Shown: positions 50,546 through 59,934, counted from the first letter of the stretch. The stretch: 64,000 nucleotides of DNA from Micromonospora phaseoli (GCF_900109115.1 NZ_FNYV01000009.1:1-64000), one strand, 5' to 3'. The notes: generated by a model not told the origin, from the sequence alone. Translations and numbers: made by a program.

Positions 50546-51691
50546 TCAGGCGCCGACCTCGACCAGGGATCGGTTGCGCAGGCTGTCCAGCACCGCCCTG
50601 GTGACCTGCGAGGTGCCCCGGGCTTCGTCGCACACCTGGGCGACCCGCCGGGCGGTGGTCTCGGCCCGCTGGTCGCGTTCGTCCCACAGCTGGTCCACCT
50701 CCGCCAGCAGCGGGCCCTCCACCTCCCGCTCCACGCCGCGCAGCGCCGGCACACCCAGACGCTGCGCCAGGTCGAAGACCTTGCCGGCGTACGGCAGGGG
50801 CAGAAACGGTGTGCCCATCATCGCGGCGAAGATCAGGAAGTGCAGCCGCATGCCGACCGCGAGGTCGAAGTGGCGCATCAACCCGAGCACCTGCTGCGGC
50901 GAGTAGGTGCCGTGCAGGATTCGCCCCCGCTCCGCGGCGATCATGTGGGACAGCACGCCGTGCGAGTGCCGGATGTCGTCGCGCTCCATCGGCACGAACA
51001 ACACGTGCGCGTCGATCCGGTGCACCAGGAAGTCGCCGATCTGGGCCAGCAGCCGGTGGTACCCGTCCACATCGAGGCGCTCCGCCGCCCGGCCCGGCTC
51101 CCGCACACTCATTCCGACCAGCCGCTTACCGTCCGGCACCCCCTCGGAGCGCAGCAGGTGCGCCGGGAAGTCCTCCGGTTCCAGCAGGAACGCCGGGTCG
51201 GCGGTGACGGTGATCGGGTTGAGCAGACCGGCCTCCTCCAGCACCATCCGCGACTCCTGGTCGCGTACGGTCACCTGGGTCGCGCCGGCCAGCGTCTCGC
51301 GGACCATGCCGGTGTCCACCATCTCGCTGAGCGGTCCGACGCCGACGGCGTACGTCAGCAGCGGCAGTCCCCGCTCCTGCGCGACCCGGACGACCCGCAG
51401 ATAGCGGCGCGCCTCCTTGTCGTAGAGGATGCCGCCGCCGCCCAGGATCAGCAGGTCGAGTTGGGACAGCACGAGGGCGGAGTCGGTACGGCTGACCCCC
51501 TCCCACGGCACGGCCTCCACGTCCGGGTGGGCCAGCGCGGTGTGCTCCGGGTTCCGCGAGAACACGATGATGCGGGCATGTGGCTCCTGCTGCCGCAGGT
51601 CGGTCAGCAGGCCGGTGAGGATGGCCTCGTCGCCCAGGTTGCGTCCGCCGTACGAGCCGAGCACGCCAATGGTCAGTCCGGCACGAGTCAT
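50546..51691 (-). CDS. polysaccharide pyruvyl transferase family protein
   Basis: 381 residues. IGVLGSYGGRNLGDEAILTG at the N-terminus, LDLLILGGGGILYDKEARRY, YAVGVGPLSE, and AVGMRLHFLIFAAMMGTPFL with the catalytic-region MRLH motif are family hallmarks. CsaB-like relatives add pyruvate to cell-wall or exopolysaccharide sugars; the acceptor is unknown. GGGGAGGAG lies five bases before the ATG. Confidence 0.9.
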   Translation of the reverse strand: MTRAGLTIGVLGSYGGRNLGDEAILTGLLTDLRQQEPHARIIVFSRNPEHTALAHPDVEAVPWEGVSRTDSALVLSQLDLLILGGGGILYDKEARRYLRVVRVAQERGLPLLTYAVGVGPLSEMVDTGMVRETLAGATQVTVRDQESRMVLEEAGLLNPITVTADPAFLLEPEDFPAHLLRSEGVPDGKRLVGMSVREPGRAAERLDVDGYHRLLAQIGDFLVHRIDAHVLFVPMERDDIRHSHGVLSHMIAAERGRILHGTYSPQQVLGLMRHFDLAVGMRLHFLIFAAMMGTPFLPLPYAGKVFDLAQRLGVPALRGVEREVEGPLLAEVDQLWDERDQRAETTARRVAQVCDEARGTSQVTRAVLDSLRNRSLVEVGA

Positions 51692-51836
51692 CGTCGCTCC
51701 TCCCCAGGTGCGTCCGCCTCGACGTTTCCCCGCTGCACCGGCGAACAGTCCCCAGTCGCCGGGCTGACCTGGGTGGATCGGACGGCACGGCAGAAAGGGG
51801 TTGCTCGCCGGGCACGGGGCGCGGAGTTTGGACGAC

Positions 51837-52771
51837 ATGCAGGTGACCACGAAGAACCGGCTGCGCTGGGCCGAGTTGCCCCATGATGTCCGGTCTGCGG
51901 TGGAGGAGATCCTCGGCGACCGGGTGGTCGAGGCGGTGTCCCAGTCGGGTGGCTACTCGCCGGGCACCGCCGACCGGATCCGTACCGCCAGCGGCCGCCG
52001 GGCCTTCGTCAAGGCCGTCAGCCCAGCGCAGAACCCGGACACCCCGACCATGCACCGCGCCGAGGCGCGGATCACCGCGGCCCTGCCCGGGTACGCCCCC
52101 ACGCCCCGGCTGCTCGGTTGCCATGACGACGGCCACTGGGTGGCGTTGGTCCTCACCGACGTCGACGGGCGGCACCCGGTCACCCCGTGGCGCGTCCACG
52201 AGTTGGAGGCGGTGCTGGCCGCGCTGGAGCGGATGTCCGCCACGCACACCCCAGCCCGCTGACCCAGGTGCCACCCGTCGCCGAACTGCTGGCCGGGGAC
52301 TTCACCAGCTGGCGGCGGGTTGCCGACGACCCGCCGGCCGACCTCGCCCCCTGGGCGCGGGCGCACCTCGACGAACTCTGCGCCTGGGCGGACCGGGGCC
52401 TCGCCATGCTGACCGGCGACACCCTCTGCCACGTGGACGTGCGCGCCGACAACCTGCTCATCGACGCGACCGGCGGCGTCACCGTGGTCGACTGGCCGTG
52501 GGCCGCGCGCGGTCCGGCCTGGCTGGACACCGCGATGCTGCTGCTCGACGTACGCCTGCACGGCGGGCACGACACCGAGGCGCTGCTACGCCGGTTGCCG
52601 CTCACCGCCGCCGACCCCGACGCGGTGACCGGCCTCTACGCCGGGCTGGCCGGCTTCTTCACCGACCGAGCACGCCGGCCACCGCCGCCCGGCATCCGCA
52701 CCCTCCGCGCGTTCCAACGCGCCCAGTCCGACGCCCTGCTGTCGTGGCTGGCCGAGCGGCTGGGCGCCTGA
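51837..52771 (+). pseudogene. aminoglycoside-phosphotransferase-like protein, frameshifted
   Basis: The first frame (51837-52262) reads MQVTTKNRLRWAELPHDVRS through AFVKAVSPAQ (ATP Lys) and ALVLTDVDG, then stops after MSATHTPAR. The plus-two frame continues at once with SPLTQVPPVAELLAGDF, the catalytic loop CHVDVRADNLLID, VVDWPWAARG, and ends LLSWLAERLGA at 52771. One missing C in the CACCCC run near 52250 would join them into a roughly 311-residue APH/choline-kinase-fold protein. Either a true inactivating deletion or a sequencing error. The catalytic motifs are otherwise intact. Confidence 0.85.
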
Positions 52772-52799
52772 CCGGCCGCGCCACCGGCCGCGCTCCCGT

Positions 52800-53603
52800 T
52801 CAGGGGGTCGGTGCCGACGGCAGGGTATGGGTGAGGAAAGGCAGCACCGCGGCGGGCAGGGCCGGCGAGTCGACGATGTCGTAGTGGGTGAGGCCGGGCA
52901 GCACGGCCAGCCGAGAGGCAGGGCGACCGGCGCCGTCCCAGGCACCGTCGCGCTGCCCGCCGCCGAGCAGGCCGAAGAACTCCACCATGTGGCCGGTACG
53001 GATGGAGTCGGCGTCGGCGAAGACCAGCAGCGTCGGCGTGGTGACCGTGGCGACCTCCGGCGACCAGTCGTACTCGCGGCGCAGCAGCTCACCGGTCTTC
53101 GCCCAGAGCCGTGGCCAGTCCTGCGGGCGGGGCGCGACCTGCTGGTAGAGCTGCTCCGGCGGGGTGCCCCGCATCCGCTCACCGGCCGCCTCGGCGGGCT
53201 CGGGCATGCCGGCGAGCACGTCGGAGAACCAGCCCTGCCGCCGGCACGGCGCGGAGACCACCACCAGCCGGCGCAGCAACCGCCGGTGCTGGATCGCCAT
53301 CCGCAGGGCCACCCCGCCGCCGAGGGAGAAGCCCAACACGTCGGCCTCTCGCAGGTTGAGGTGGACGATCAGCGCGGCCACGTCGTCGGCCATCGACTCG
53401 TACCGCAACGGCCGGTCGACGTCGGCGGTACGCCCGTGGCCCTGCAGGTCGACGCTGATCACCTGGCGCCGCCCCGCCAGCGCGGGCCGGATCGCGGCGA
53501 ACGTCTCCACCGCCCCGAACCCGCCGTGCAGCAGCACCAGCGGCCGGCCCGAGCCGTGCGTCTCGTACCACAGCCGTACCCCGTTGACCTCTGCGTAACC
53601 CAC
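52800..53603 (-). CDS. alpha/beta hydrolase
   Basis: 267 residues. Oxyanion loop LVLLHGGFGAVETF, nucleophile Ser in VLGFSLGGGVALRMA, acid Asp in LLVFADADSI and His in LPGLTHYDIV form the full hydrolase set. No signal peptide. GTG 53603 is preferred because GGGAGG lies six to seven bases upstream (a further 13 codons upstream have no SD). Substrate unknown. Confidence 0.9.
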   Translation of the reverse strand: MGYAEVNGVRLWYETHGSGRPLVLLHGGFGAVETFAAIRPALAGRRQVISVDLQGHGRTADVDRPLRYESMADDVAALIVHLNLREADVLGFSLGGGVALRMAIQHRRLLRRLVVVSAPCRRQGWFSDVLAGMPEPAEAAGERMRGTPPEQLYQQVAPRPQDWPRLWAKTGELLRREYDWSPEVATVTTPTLLVFADADSIRTGHMVEFFGLLGGGQRDGAWDGAGRPASRLAVLPGLTHYDIVDSPALPAAVLPFLTHTLPSAPTP

Positions 53604-53830
53604 CCGTTTCCTCCCGCCGCCGGCCGATCCGATGGAGATCATCCTGCACCGACCTCAGGGCCGCGACTGCCGCCACACAGCCGACCATCGTTCACTTTGT
53701 CCCATTTTCACCACTTATGTCAGCCCAACGTGATGTGGTGGTCAGCGCACGAGATGTGTCAACAGTGCGGCTTGAGGCAGGAGCGACTCACGGGGCGCCT
53801 TCTGCGAGCGGGATCCATGGAGGGTGTTCT

Positions 53831-55114
53831 GTGACAGTTAATCCAAATCGTCGCCTAAGGCGGGCGATACTGCCGGCGCTGGCGGCTTCCGCAGCCGCCG
53901 CTCTGGCCGCCACCTTGCTGGTCCTCAATGCGACCGCGGCCAGGGCACAGGACGCGCCGGTCAATCTGGGGACGGCGATCGACTTTTCCGTACTGGCCGG
54001 GGCCGAGCCCACCAATACCGGCCCGAGCTTCCTGGGCCAGAGCCTCGGCAGGTTCCCGGGCAACACCGCGTCGGGCTTCGAGACCGCCACCATCGGCGGC
54101 GAAGTCCACCTCGGCGACGCGGTCGCTCTACAGGCCCAGAGCGACCTCACGACGGCCTACAACGACGCCGCCGGCCGGACCCCGTTCACCAACCTTCCGG
54201 CGGAACTGGGCGGCAACACCCTCAACGCCGGGGTCTACCGGATCGGGGCGGCCCAGCTGACCGGGACACTGACGCTCAACGGGCAGGGCGATCCGGCGGC
54301 CGTGTTCATCTTCCAGGTCGACTCCGCGTTGACCACGGCGTCGAACAGCAGCGTCGTGCTGATCAACGGCGCGTCGGCCTGCAACGTGTTCTGGCAGATC
54401 GGCAGCTCGGCGACGATCGGCACGGGTACCACGTTCCTGGGCACCATCATGGCCCAGGCCTCGATCACGATGGCCACGGGCGCCACGCTCCAGGGCCGGG
54501 CGTTGGCGCGGACCGCCGCCGTCACCCTCGACACCAACGTCATCACCGCACCCGTGTGTGCCGGCCCGACCGGACCGCCGGGACCGACCGGACCACCCGG
54601 ACCCACGGGCGAACCCGGACCGACCGGCGCACCCGGACCGACCGGCGGACCCGGACCGACCGGCGCGCCCGGACCGACCGGCGGACCCGGACCGACCGGC
54701 GCGCCCGGACCGACCGGCGGACCCGGACCGACCGGCGCACCCGGACCGACCGGCGGACCCGGACCGACCGGCGCGCCCGGACCGACCGGCGCACCTGGTG
54801 CACCGGGTAGTCCCGGAGCACCCGGAAGTCCCGGCGCACCGGGCAGCCCCGGAGCACCGGGCAGCCCGGGAGCACCAGGAGCACCAGGCAGCCCCGGCGC
54901 ACCCGGAAGTCCCGGCGCACCCGGCAGCCCCGGCGCACCCGGCAGCCCCGGAGCACCAGGCAGCCCCGGAGCGCCCGGCAGCCCTGGCGGCCGCAAGATA
55001 CTGCCGGTGACCGGTGGTGGCCTGATCCCGGCCGTGACGGGCACGGGAGCTGTGATGGTCGCCCTCGGCGGACTCATGCTCTTCCTCGCCCGACGTCGGA
55101 CCCGCGAGTCCTGA
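53831..55114 (+). CDS. surface protein: ice-binding-like domain, collagen repeats, LPxTG-type anchor
   Basis: 427 residues. A signal peptide (about 1-40, LAATLLVLNATAARAQD) is followed by a DUF3494 ice-binding-like beta-solenoid domain (about 45-238: NLGTAIDFSVLAGAEPTNTG, GGNTLNAGVYRIGAAQLTGT, VFIFQVDSALTTAS, GTTFLGTIMAQASITMATGA). Residues about 241-388 are uninterrupted Gly-x-y triplets, first GPTGAPG/GPTGGPG, then GAPGSPG. LPVTGG at 391-396, a hydrophobic helix and RRRTRES form a sortase-type cell-wall anchor. GGAGGG lies six bases before the GTG. Such proteins are exported and linked to the wall; adhesion is a plausible role, ice binding is not implied. Confidence 0.88.
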   Translation: MTVNPNRRLRRAILPALAASAAAALAATLLVLNATAARAQDAPVNLGTAIDFSVLAGAEPTNTGPSFLGQSLGRFPGNTASGFETATIGGEVHLGDAVALQAQSDLTTAYNDAAGRTPFTNLPAELGGNTLNAGVYRIGAAQLTGTLTLNGQGDPAAVFIFQVDSALTTASNSSVVLINGASACNVFWQIGSSATIGTGTTFLGTIMAQASITMATGATLQGRALARTAAVTLDTNVITAPVCAGPTGPPGPTGPPGPTGEPGPTGAPGPTGGPGPTGAPGPTGGPGPTGAPGPTGGPGPTGAPGPTGGPGPTGAPGPTGAPGAPGSPGAPGSPGAPGSPGAPGSPGAPGAPGSPGAPGSPGAPGSPGAPGSPGAPGSPGAPGSPGGRKILPVTGGGLIPAVTGTGAVMVALGGLMLFLARRRTRES

Positions 55115-55120
55115 TCGGAG

Positions 55121-55151
55121 AAGCCCGGCCGGCGATCGCCGGCCGGGCTTT
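55121..55151 (+). terminator. palindromic terminator after the surface protein
   Basis: AAGCCCGGCCGGCGA reads directly into TCGCCGGCCGGGCTT with a T-rich end, seven bases after the stop. A nearly perfect 30-nt hairpin. Confidence 0.9.
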
Positions 55152-55282
55152 CCGTCGTCCGGGGCGCATGACCGGGCCAAGGGACGCGGTGCCACACGCT
55201 CGGACTGGCGGCACAGGGGTTCTCCGAGTGCGGCAGCCCGGGATCTGATCTCCGGGCCGTCGTCGGTGCTGGTGGTGTGTGG

Positions 55283-55354
55283 TGGGCGCGGCAGGTTTCG
55301 AACCTGCGACCCCTCGCTTGTAAGGCGAGTGCTCTCCCGCTGAGCTACGCGCCC
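55283..55354 (-). tRNA. tRNA-Val (anticodon TAC)
   Basis: 72 nt on the minus strand: acceptor GGGCGCG with CGCGCCC, D-arm GCTCAGCGGGAGAGC, anticodon stem CTCGC-CTTACAA-GCGAG with anticodon TAC, T-arm CAGGTTCGAAACCTG, discriminator A. CCA is not encoded. Near the ahpE stop; no repeat suggesting an integrated element is visible beside it. Confidence 0.95.
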
Positions 55355-55440
55355 GGAACGCCGTACGGCGGACCGGCGGTTGGCAAGCTTACCCTGCCAG
55401 CTGTCGGCATCGCCGGACGGTCGCATCGGTTGGGACCGGG

Positions 55441-55905
55441 TCAGGCCGTGGCCTCCGCCAGGGCCTTGCGCCAGCCCTGCTGATCGCGGGACTCGCCCGG
55501 CATGTTCATCTCGGCGAAGCGGACCACGCCGGTCTTGTCGATGACGAAGGTACCCCGGTTGGCGATGCCGGCGACCTCGTTGAAGACCCCGTACGCCGTG
55601 GCGACCGCACCGTGCGGCCAGAAGTCGGACAGCAGCGGGAACTGGTAGCCCTCCCGGTCCGCCCAGATCTTGTGGGCGTAGACCGAGTCGACGCTGACGG
55701 TCAGCACCTGGACGTCGTCGTTGACGTACTCGTTGAGGTTGTCCCGCACCTCGCACAGCTCGCCCTGGCACACGCCGCTGAAGGCCAGCGGATAGAAGAC
55801 CAGCAGGACGGTACGACGACCGCGGAAGTCGGCGAGCCGAACCTCCTGGTTGTTCTGGTCCTTCAACAGGAAGTCGGGCGCCTCGGCGCCAACCTCGACT
55901 GGCAT
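55441..55905 (-). CDS. ahpE: AhpE-type peroxiredoxin
   Basis: 154 residues. One-cysteine-like peroxiredoxin reducing hydroperoxides. Peroxidatic Cys46 in FYPLAFSGVCQGELCEVRDN has the P-x3-S/T-x2-C context of AhpE; Cys51 follows. ADFRGRRTVLLVFYP and FVIDKTGVVRFAEMN are conserved thioredoxin-fold elements. In the same position relative to DUF3052 and aceE as Rv2238c. Confidence 0.93.
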   Translation of the reverse strand: MPVEVGAEAPDFLLKDQNNQEVRLADFRGRRTVLLVFYPLAFSGVCQGELCEVRDNLNEYVNDDVQVLTVSVDSVYAHKIWADREGYQFPLLSDFWPHGAVATAYGVFNEVAGIANRGTFVIDKTGVVRFAEMNMPGESRDQQGWRKALAEATA

Positions 55906-55962
55906 GCGTACTCCTCGGATCGGGATGGGATGGGCCGGTGCCGCTCAGCACGGGCGGGTGGG

Positions 55963-56400
55963 CTACTTCTTGCCCTTCACGCCGCGACGCAGCACGAGGC
56001 GGCCACCGCTCCAGTCCTTGCCGGCGTTGATGGTGGAGGTCTGCTGGAGGCCGGCGGTGGGAGCGGACTCGGCGATCTCGCTCGGCTCGACGTGCCCCTC
56101 ACGACCGGCCTTCGGGGTCAGCAGCCACACGACCCCGTTGTCGGCCAGCGGCCCGAGGGCGTCGACGAGGAGTTCGAAGAGATCACCGTCGCCGTCCCGA
56201 TACCACACCAGCACCGCGTCGACCACCTCGTCGGTGTCCTCGTCGACCAACTCTCCACAACGGTCGGTCAGGGCGTCTCGGAGATCCTGGTCGACGTCAT
56301 CGTCGTAGCCCATCTCCATGACGACCATCCCCGGCTCGATGCCGAACCGGTCCGCCAGGCTGCGTACCCCGTCAGCAGCCTGACCAGCGGTCGCGCTCAC
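55963..56400 (-). CDS. DUF3052 family protein
   Basis: 145 residues. Conserved DRFGIEPGMVVMEMGYDDDV, DEVVDAVLVWYRDGDGDLFE, VWLLTPKAGREGHVEPSEIA and LQQTSTINAGKDWSGGRLV identify DUF3052. GTG 56400 is preferred: GAGGAGG is nine bases upstream, whereas an ATG seven codons earlier overlaps that SD. Unknown function, restricted to actinobacteria, and next to aceE as in mycobacteria (Rv2239c). Confidence 0.9.
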   Translation of the reverse strand: MSATAGQAADGVRSLADRFGIEPGMVVMEMGYDDDVDQDLRDALTDRCGELVDEDTDEVVDAVLVWYRDGDGDLFELLVDALGPLADNGVVWLLTPKAGREGHVEPSEIAESAPTAGLQQTSTINAGKDWSGGRLVLRRGVKGKK

Positions 56401-56511
56401 TGTCGCGTGCCTCCTCATCTCGTCCGAACCGCGGCGTCTGCTCGACGCCGTCACGCAAAGTCCACACAGTTGTGCCCTCCTGCGCAAGTGGCGCACCGGG
56501 TGGAACGAAAT

Positions 56512-59259
56512 TTACCGTGCCAGCAGCGTACGGGCACCCTCGGTGATGGCCTCCTCGGACACCAGGACGTGGCGGGCAGCCGGACCCAGCGGCACAAATG
56601 AGTCAACTCCGGCCACTCGCCGTGCCGCACCGACATAGCCGGCGTCGACCAGGGCGGCGATGACGCCCTCGCCCACCCCGCCGGACCGGCGCGTCTCGTC
56701 CACCACCAGCACCCGGCCGGTCGCGGCGGCCTCCCGGATCAGGTCGGCGACCGGCAGCGGCGCGAGCCACCGCAGGTCGACCACCCGGCTGCCGATCCCC
56801 TCGTCGGCCAGCGCCGACGCCGCCCGCAACGACATCCGCACCCCGTTACCGAACGTGATGATGGTGACGTCCTCGGCCGAGCCAACGCCGTACACCCGAG
56901 CCCGTCCCACCGGCACGTGCCCGCCGGCCCACGCGCCCGGCTCGGAGTAGCCAGCCAGCCACTCGCCGTCACCGTCGGTGTAGAGGTCCCGGGTGTGGTA
57001 GAGCGCGATCGGCTCCAGGAAGACGCAGACGCTGCCGTCCACCGCCGCGCTGGCCAGGCAGGTCCGCAGCATCGCCGCCGCGTCGTCCGGCCGCGCCGGC
57101 ACGGCGATCACCAGGCCGGGCACGTCCCGCAGTACGGCCACCGAGTTGTCGTTGTGGAAGTGCCCGCCGAAACCCTCCTGGTACGCCAGCCCGGCCACCC
57201 GCACCACCATCGGGTTGCGCAACGCCCCCTGGGAGAAGAAGCCCATGCTCGCCGCCTCGCCCCGCAGCTGGTCCTCGGCGTTGTGCAGGTACGCCAGATA
57301 CTGGATCTCCGGCACCGGCAGCATCCCGGCCAGCCCCGCGCCGAGACCGAGACCGAGGATCGAGGTCTCGTCGAGCAACGTGTCGAAGACCCGTGCCACG
57401 CCGAACCGGTCGCGCAGGCCCTTGGTCACCCCGTAGACCCCGCCCTTGGCGGCGATGTCCTCGCCGAAGACGGCCATCTGCGGGTGGCTGAGCAACCCGT
57501 CGGTGAGCGCGGCGTTGATGCTCTGCGCGAGCGTGAACGGACCGGCCAGCTCGGGTGGCTTGCCGCCGAACGTCTCGGTCCGCGCTGCCGCCCCCGGACC
57601 GGCGGCCTGGGCGCCGGCGTCGGCGACCGCCCGGGCGACCCGCAGCGGACGCCGAGGCGCCAGCGGAGCGATCACCTCCGCCGGACTGGCCAGCTTCGGC
57701 TCGTCGAGCACCTCCTCGGCGATCCGGCGGACCTGCCAGCCGATCTCGTCGTACCGTTCCAGCAGCTCCGCGCCGCTGGCCAGACCCGCGTCGACCAGCC
57801 GCCGCGCGGTGGCGGCCACGGGGTCCCGGAGCACGTCGGCGGCGATCTCCCCGGCGCTGCGGTAGGCGCTCTCGGCGTCGGCGCCAGCGTGGCCCATCAG
57901 CCGGACCGTGGTCAGGTGCAGTACGGCCGGTCGCCGGTGTCGGCGTACCCAGGCCGCCGCCTCGACCGCAACCTGGTACGCCTCGACCAGGTCGGCCCCG
58001 TCGGCGGCGAAGTAGCGGATGCCCGGCTTCGACCGCAGCGCGGTCGCCACCCAGCCCTGCGGGGAGCGGACACTGATGCCCAGGCCGTTGTCCTCGCAGA
58101 CGAACAGCACCGGGATCCGCAGGCCGGTGTGGTCGTACCAGCCGGCGGTGTTGAAGGCCGCGGTGGCGCTGGCGTGGTTGATCGAGGCGTCGCCGAAGGA
58201 GCAGACCACGATGGCGTCCGCCGCCCAGGGTGCCGGAGCCGGCGGCTCGCCGGGTTGGGCCGGGCCGCGCCGGGCCTCCTGCCGGCGCAACCGTTCCACC
58301 GCGAGGCCCATGCCGACCGCCCGGGGCAGGTGCGAGGCGATGGTGGAGGTGGTCGGCACCACGGCGAGGTCGGCGCGGCCGAAGACCTTGTGCCGGCCGC
58401 CGGCGATCGGCTCCTGGCTGGAGGCCACCATCCCGCGCAGCACGTCCCGCGCCGCGTCGGCGTAGGCCCCGGGCAGTGGCCGGCTCTCCGGCGCGGCGAC
58501 GGGATCGACGCCGTCGCCATCGGCCGGCGTCGGGCCGGCCATCTCGACGTCCCGTCCCGTGCCGGTCGGCCCGTTCGCCGCCGGCACCCGGCCGCCGGGC
58601 GCGTCGGTGGAGAAGGCCGGTTCCACCCCGGGATGCGCGGCAGTGGACTCGTGAGCGGGAGACTCGTCGCTCGGGTCCGGCGCACCGGCGCTCGGGCCGG
58701 ACGTGCCCGTACCGTCACCGTTCTCACCGCCGTTGTCGCTGGCGGCGGGAACCGCGCTGTCGCCGTGCTCGCTGTCGCTCGCACCGGCTTCACCGCCGAT
58801 GCCTGCGCCGCCGCCGGCGTGGTCGGCGGCACGCTCGGCGGCGGCCCCGTCGGCGTGGTCGTCGGCGGTCTGGTCCGGGACCGGTGCCGCGACCGGTGCG
58901 ACCGCCGCCGGGGCGGCGGACTGGGCGGCCCGGACGCAGTAGAACGCGCCGGAGCGGTAGTGCAGCAACGCCGGGTCGGTGGGCCGCAGGGCGGCCGCCA
59001 CCGCGGCGTTGCCCTCGTGGCCGGCGGAGCTGATGGTGTAGTAGCCCTCACCGAAGCTGCGCAGCCAACGGCCGGCCAGGTCGAGTTGCCGGCTGGTGAC
59101 CTGCGCGTCGAAGAGGTCCAGCAGTTGGGCACCGGTCAGCGGGGCACCGTCCGCCACCGGTCGCGCCGGATCGGCGCGTTGCTGCGGCGCGGCGAGCGCG
59201 GCCAGGGACTCCCGGAACCGGTCGTCGAGATCCTGCGGCGTGGTCACGTCCGACAGCAT
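56512..59259 (-). CDS. 2-oxo-acid dehydrogenase E1, fused alpha and beta subunits
   Basis: 915 residues. The N-terminal half is an E1-alpha ThDP domain (SSAGHEGNAAVAAAL, HYRSGAFYCVRA, then VVCSFGDASINHASATAAFN with the GD...N ThDP motif). The C-terminal half from about residue 585 is E1-beta/transketolase-like (FTLAQSINAALTDGL, VFGEDIAAKGGVYGVTKGL, VDLRWLAPLPVADL). It decarboxylates a 2-oxo acid, possibly branched-chain, for transfer to a lipoylated E2. An Ala/Gly/Asp/Ser low-complexity insert of about 150 residues (111-262) splits a conserved part of the alpha domain. ATG 59259 is the likeliest start; GTG 59283 is possible. Confidence 0.88.
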   Translation of the reverse strand: MLSDVTTPQDLDDRFRESLAALAAPQQRADPARPVADGAPLTGAQLLDLFDAQVTSRQLDLAGRWLRSFGEGYYTISSAGHEGNAAVAAALRPTDPALLHYRSGAFYCVRAAQSAAPAAVAPVAAPVPDQTADDHADGAAAERAADHAGGGAGIGGEAGASDSEHGDSAVPAASDNGGENGDGTGTSGPSAGAPDPSDESPAHESTAAHPGVEPAFSTDAPGGRVPAANGPTGTGRDVEMAGPTPADGDGVDPVAAPESRPLPGAYADAARDVLRGMVASSQEPIAGGRHKVFGRADLAVVPTTSTIASHLPRAVGMGLAVERLRRQEARRGPAQPGEPPAPAPWAADAIVVCSFGDASINHASATAAFNTAGWYDHTGLRIPVLFVCEDNGLGISVRSPQGWVATALRSKPGIRYFAADGADLVEAYQVAVEAAAWVRRHRRPAVLHLTTVRLMGHAGADAESAYRSAGEIAADVLRDPVAATARRLVDAGLASGAELLERYDEIGWQVRRIAEEVLDEPKLASPAEVIAPLAPRRPLRVARAVADAGAQAAGPGAAARTETFGGKPPELAGPFTLAQSINAALTDGLLSHPQMAVFGEDIAAKGGVYGVTKGLRDRFGVARVFDTLLDETSILGLGLGAGLAGMLPVPEIQYLAYLHNAEDQLRGEAASMGFFSQGALRNPMVVRVAGLAYQEGFGGHFHNDNSVAVLRDVPGLVIAVPARPDDAAAMLRTCLASAAVDGSVCVFLEPIALYHTRDLYTDGDGEWLAGYSEPGAWAGGHVPVGRARVYGVGSAEDVTIITFGNGVRMSLRAASALADEGIGSRVVDLRWLAPLPVADLIREAAATGRVLVVDETRRSGGVGEGVIAALVDAGYVGAARRVAGVDSFVPLGPAARHVLVSEEAITEGARTLLAR

Positions 59260-59336
59260 TACCGACCGACGCACGCATCGCACAGTCGAGGGTGTCTCGG
59301 GTACCGGAGCGCTCTCACGGTCGGCCCGTCACGTCG

Positions 59337-59816
59337 CTACGGCCCGCAGTCCTGCGGGCAGCCTCCGTCGGAGACCTTCCAGACCAGGTCACGCAGTACG
59401 GCCAGCTCCTCGGTGTCGAGCCCGGCCAGCAGCCGGCTGTCGGACAGCACCCGGTGTACCCGCTCGCGCATCAGCCGACCGGCGTCGGTCACCACCAGCG
59501 TCTTCTGTCGCCGGTCGGCCGGGTCGACCCGGCGTTCGACCAGCCCGGCCTGTTCCAGCTTGTCGACCAGGGCGGTGACGTTGGACCGGTCGCAGCGCAG
59601 CTGCTCGGCCAGGTCACGGGCGGGCAGCGGGCGGTCCGGGTCGAGTTGGTACAGCGCGCGGGCGACGGCGGGGGTCAGGCCCAGCGCGGCGATGTCGAGA
59701 TCCTGGTGGTGCCGCAGCGCGGCGGCGACATGCATGATCCGGCGCACCGCGTCACCGGCCAGCCCGGGGCGGTCGGTCCGGTTCGGGACGACCGGGATGA
59801 GGGGTGGCCGCGACAT
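59337..59816 (-). CDS. MarR-family transcriptional regulator
   Basis: 159 residues. LTPAVARALYQLDPDRPLPA, LAEQLRCDRSNVTALVDKLE and LVERRVDPADRRQKTLVV are the MarR winged helix. It ends in KVSDGGCPQDCGP, with two cysteines that might sense oxidants. ATG 59816 follows TAGGAT by six bases, so leaderless; GTG at 59822 is an alternative. Same strand as the E1 fusion gene downstream (77 bp between). Confidence 0.88.
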   Translation of the reverse strand: MSRPPLIPVVPNRTDRPGLAGDAVRRIMHVAAALRHHQDLDIAALGLTPAVARALYQLDPDRPLPARDLAEQLRCDRSNVTALVDKLEQAGLVERRVDPADRRQKTLVVTDAGRLMRERVHRVLSDSRLLAGLDTEELAVLRDLVWKVSDGGCPQDCGP

Positions 59817-59873
59817 GGTCACATCCTATGTTCGGCGTTCCCGGTGCAGCTCCGACGCCCGGCCGGGATCAGC

Positions 59874-59934
59874 CGGACCGACCGGGATCAGCCGATCAGC
59901 CGGACCGACCGGGATCAGCCGATCAGCCGGGCAG
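59874..59934. repeat. GGGATCAGCCGATCAGCCGG tandem repeat
   Basis: About 2.3 near-copies of a 27-bp unit (GGGATCAGCCGATCAGCC plus GGACCGACC), the first shortened. It runs into the 3' end of the YjbQ gene and includes its stop. Confidence 0.7.

Noticed and set aside
54553..54990. Repeat region as a CRISPR or intergenic satellite
   Set aside because: It is coding: an unbroken Gly-x-y collagen-like frame inside a protein with signal peptide and wall anchor.
55283..55354. tRNA-Val as an integration site for another island
   Set aside because: No partial copy of the tRNA 3' end and no integrase gene was found nearby.
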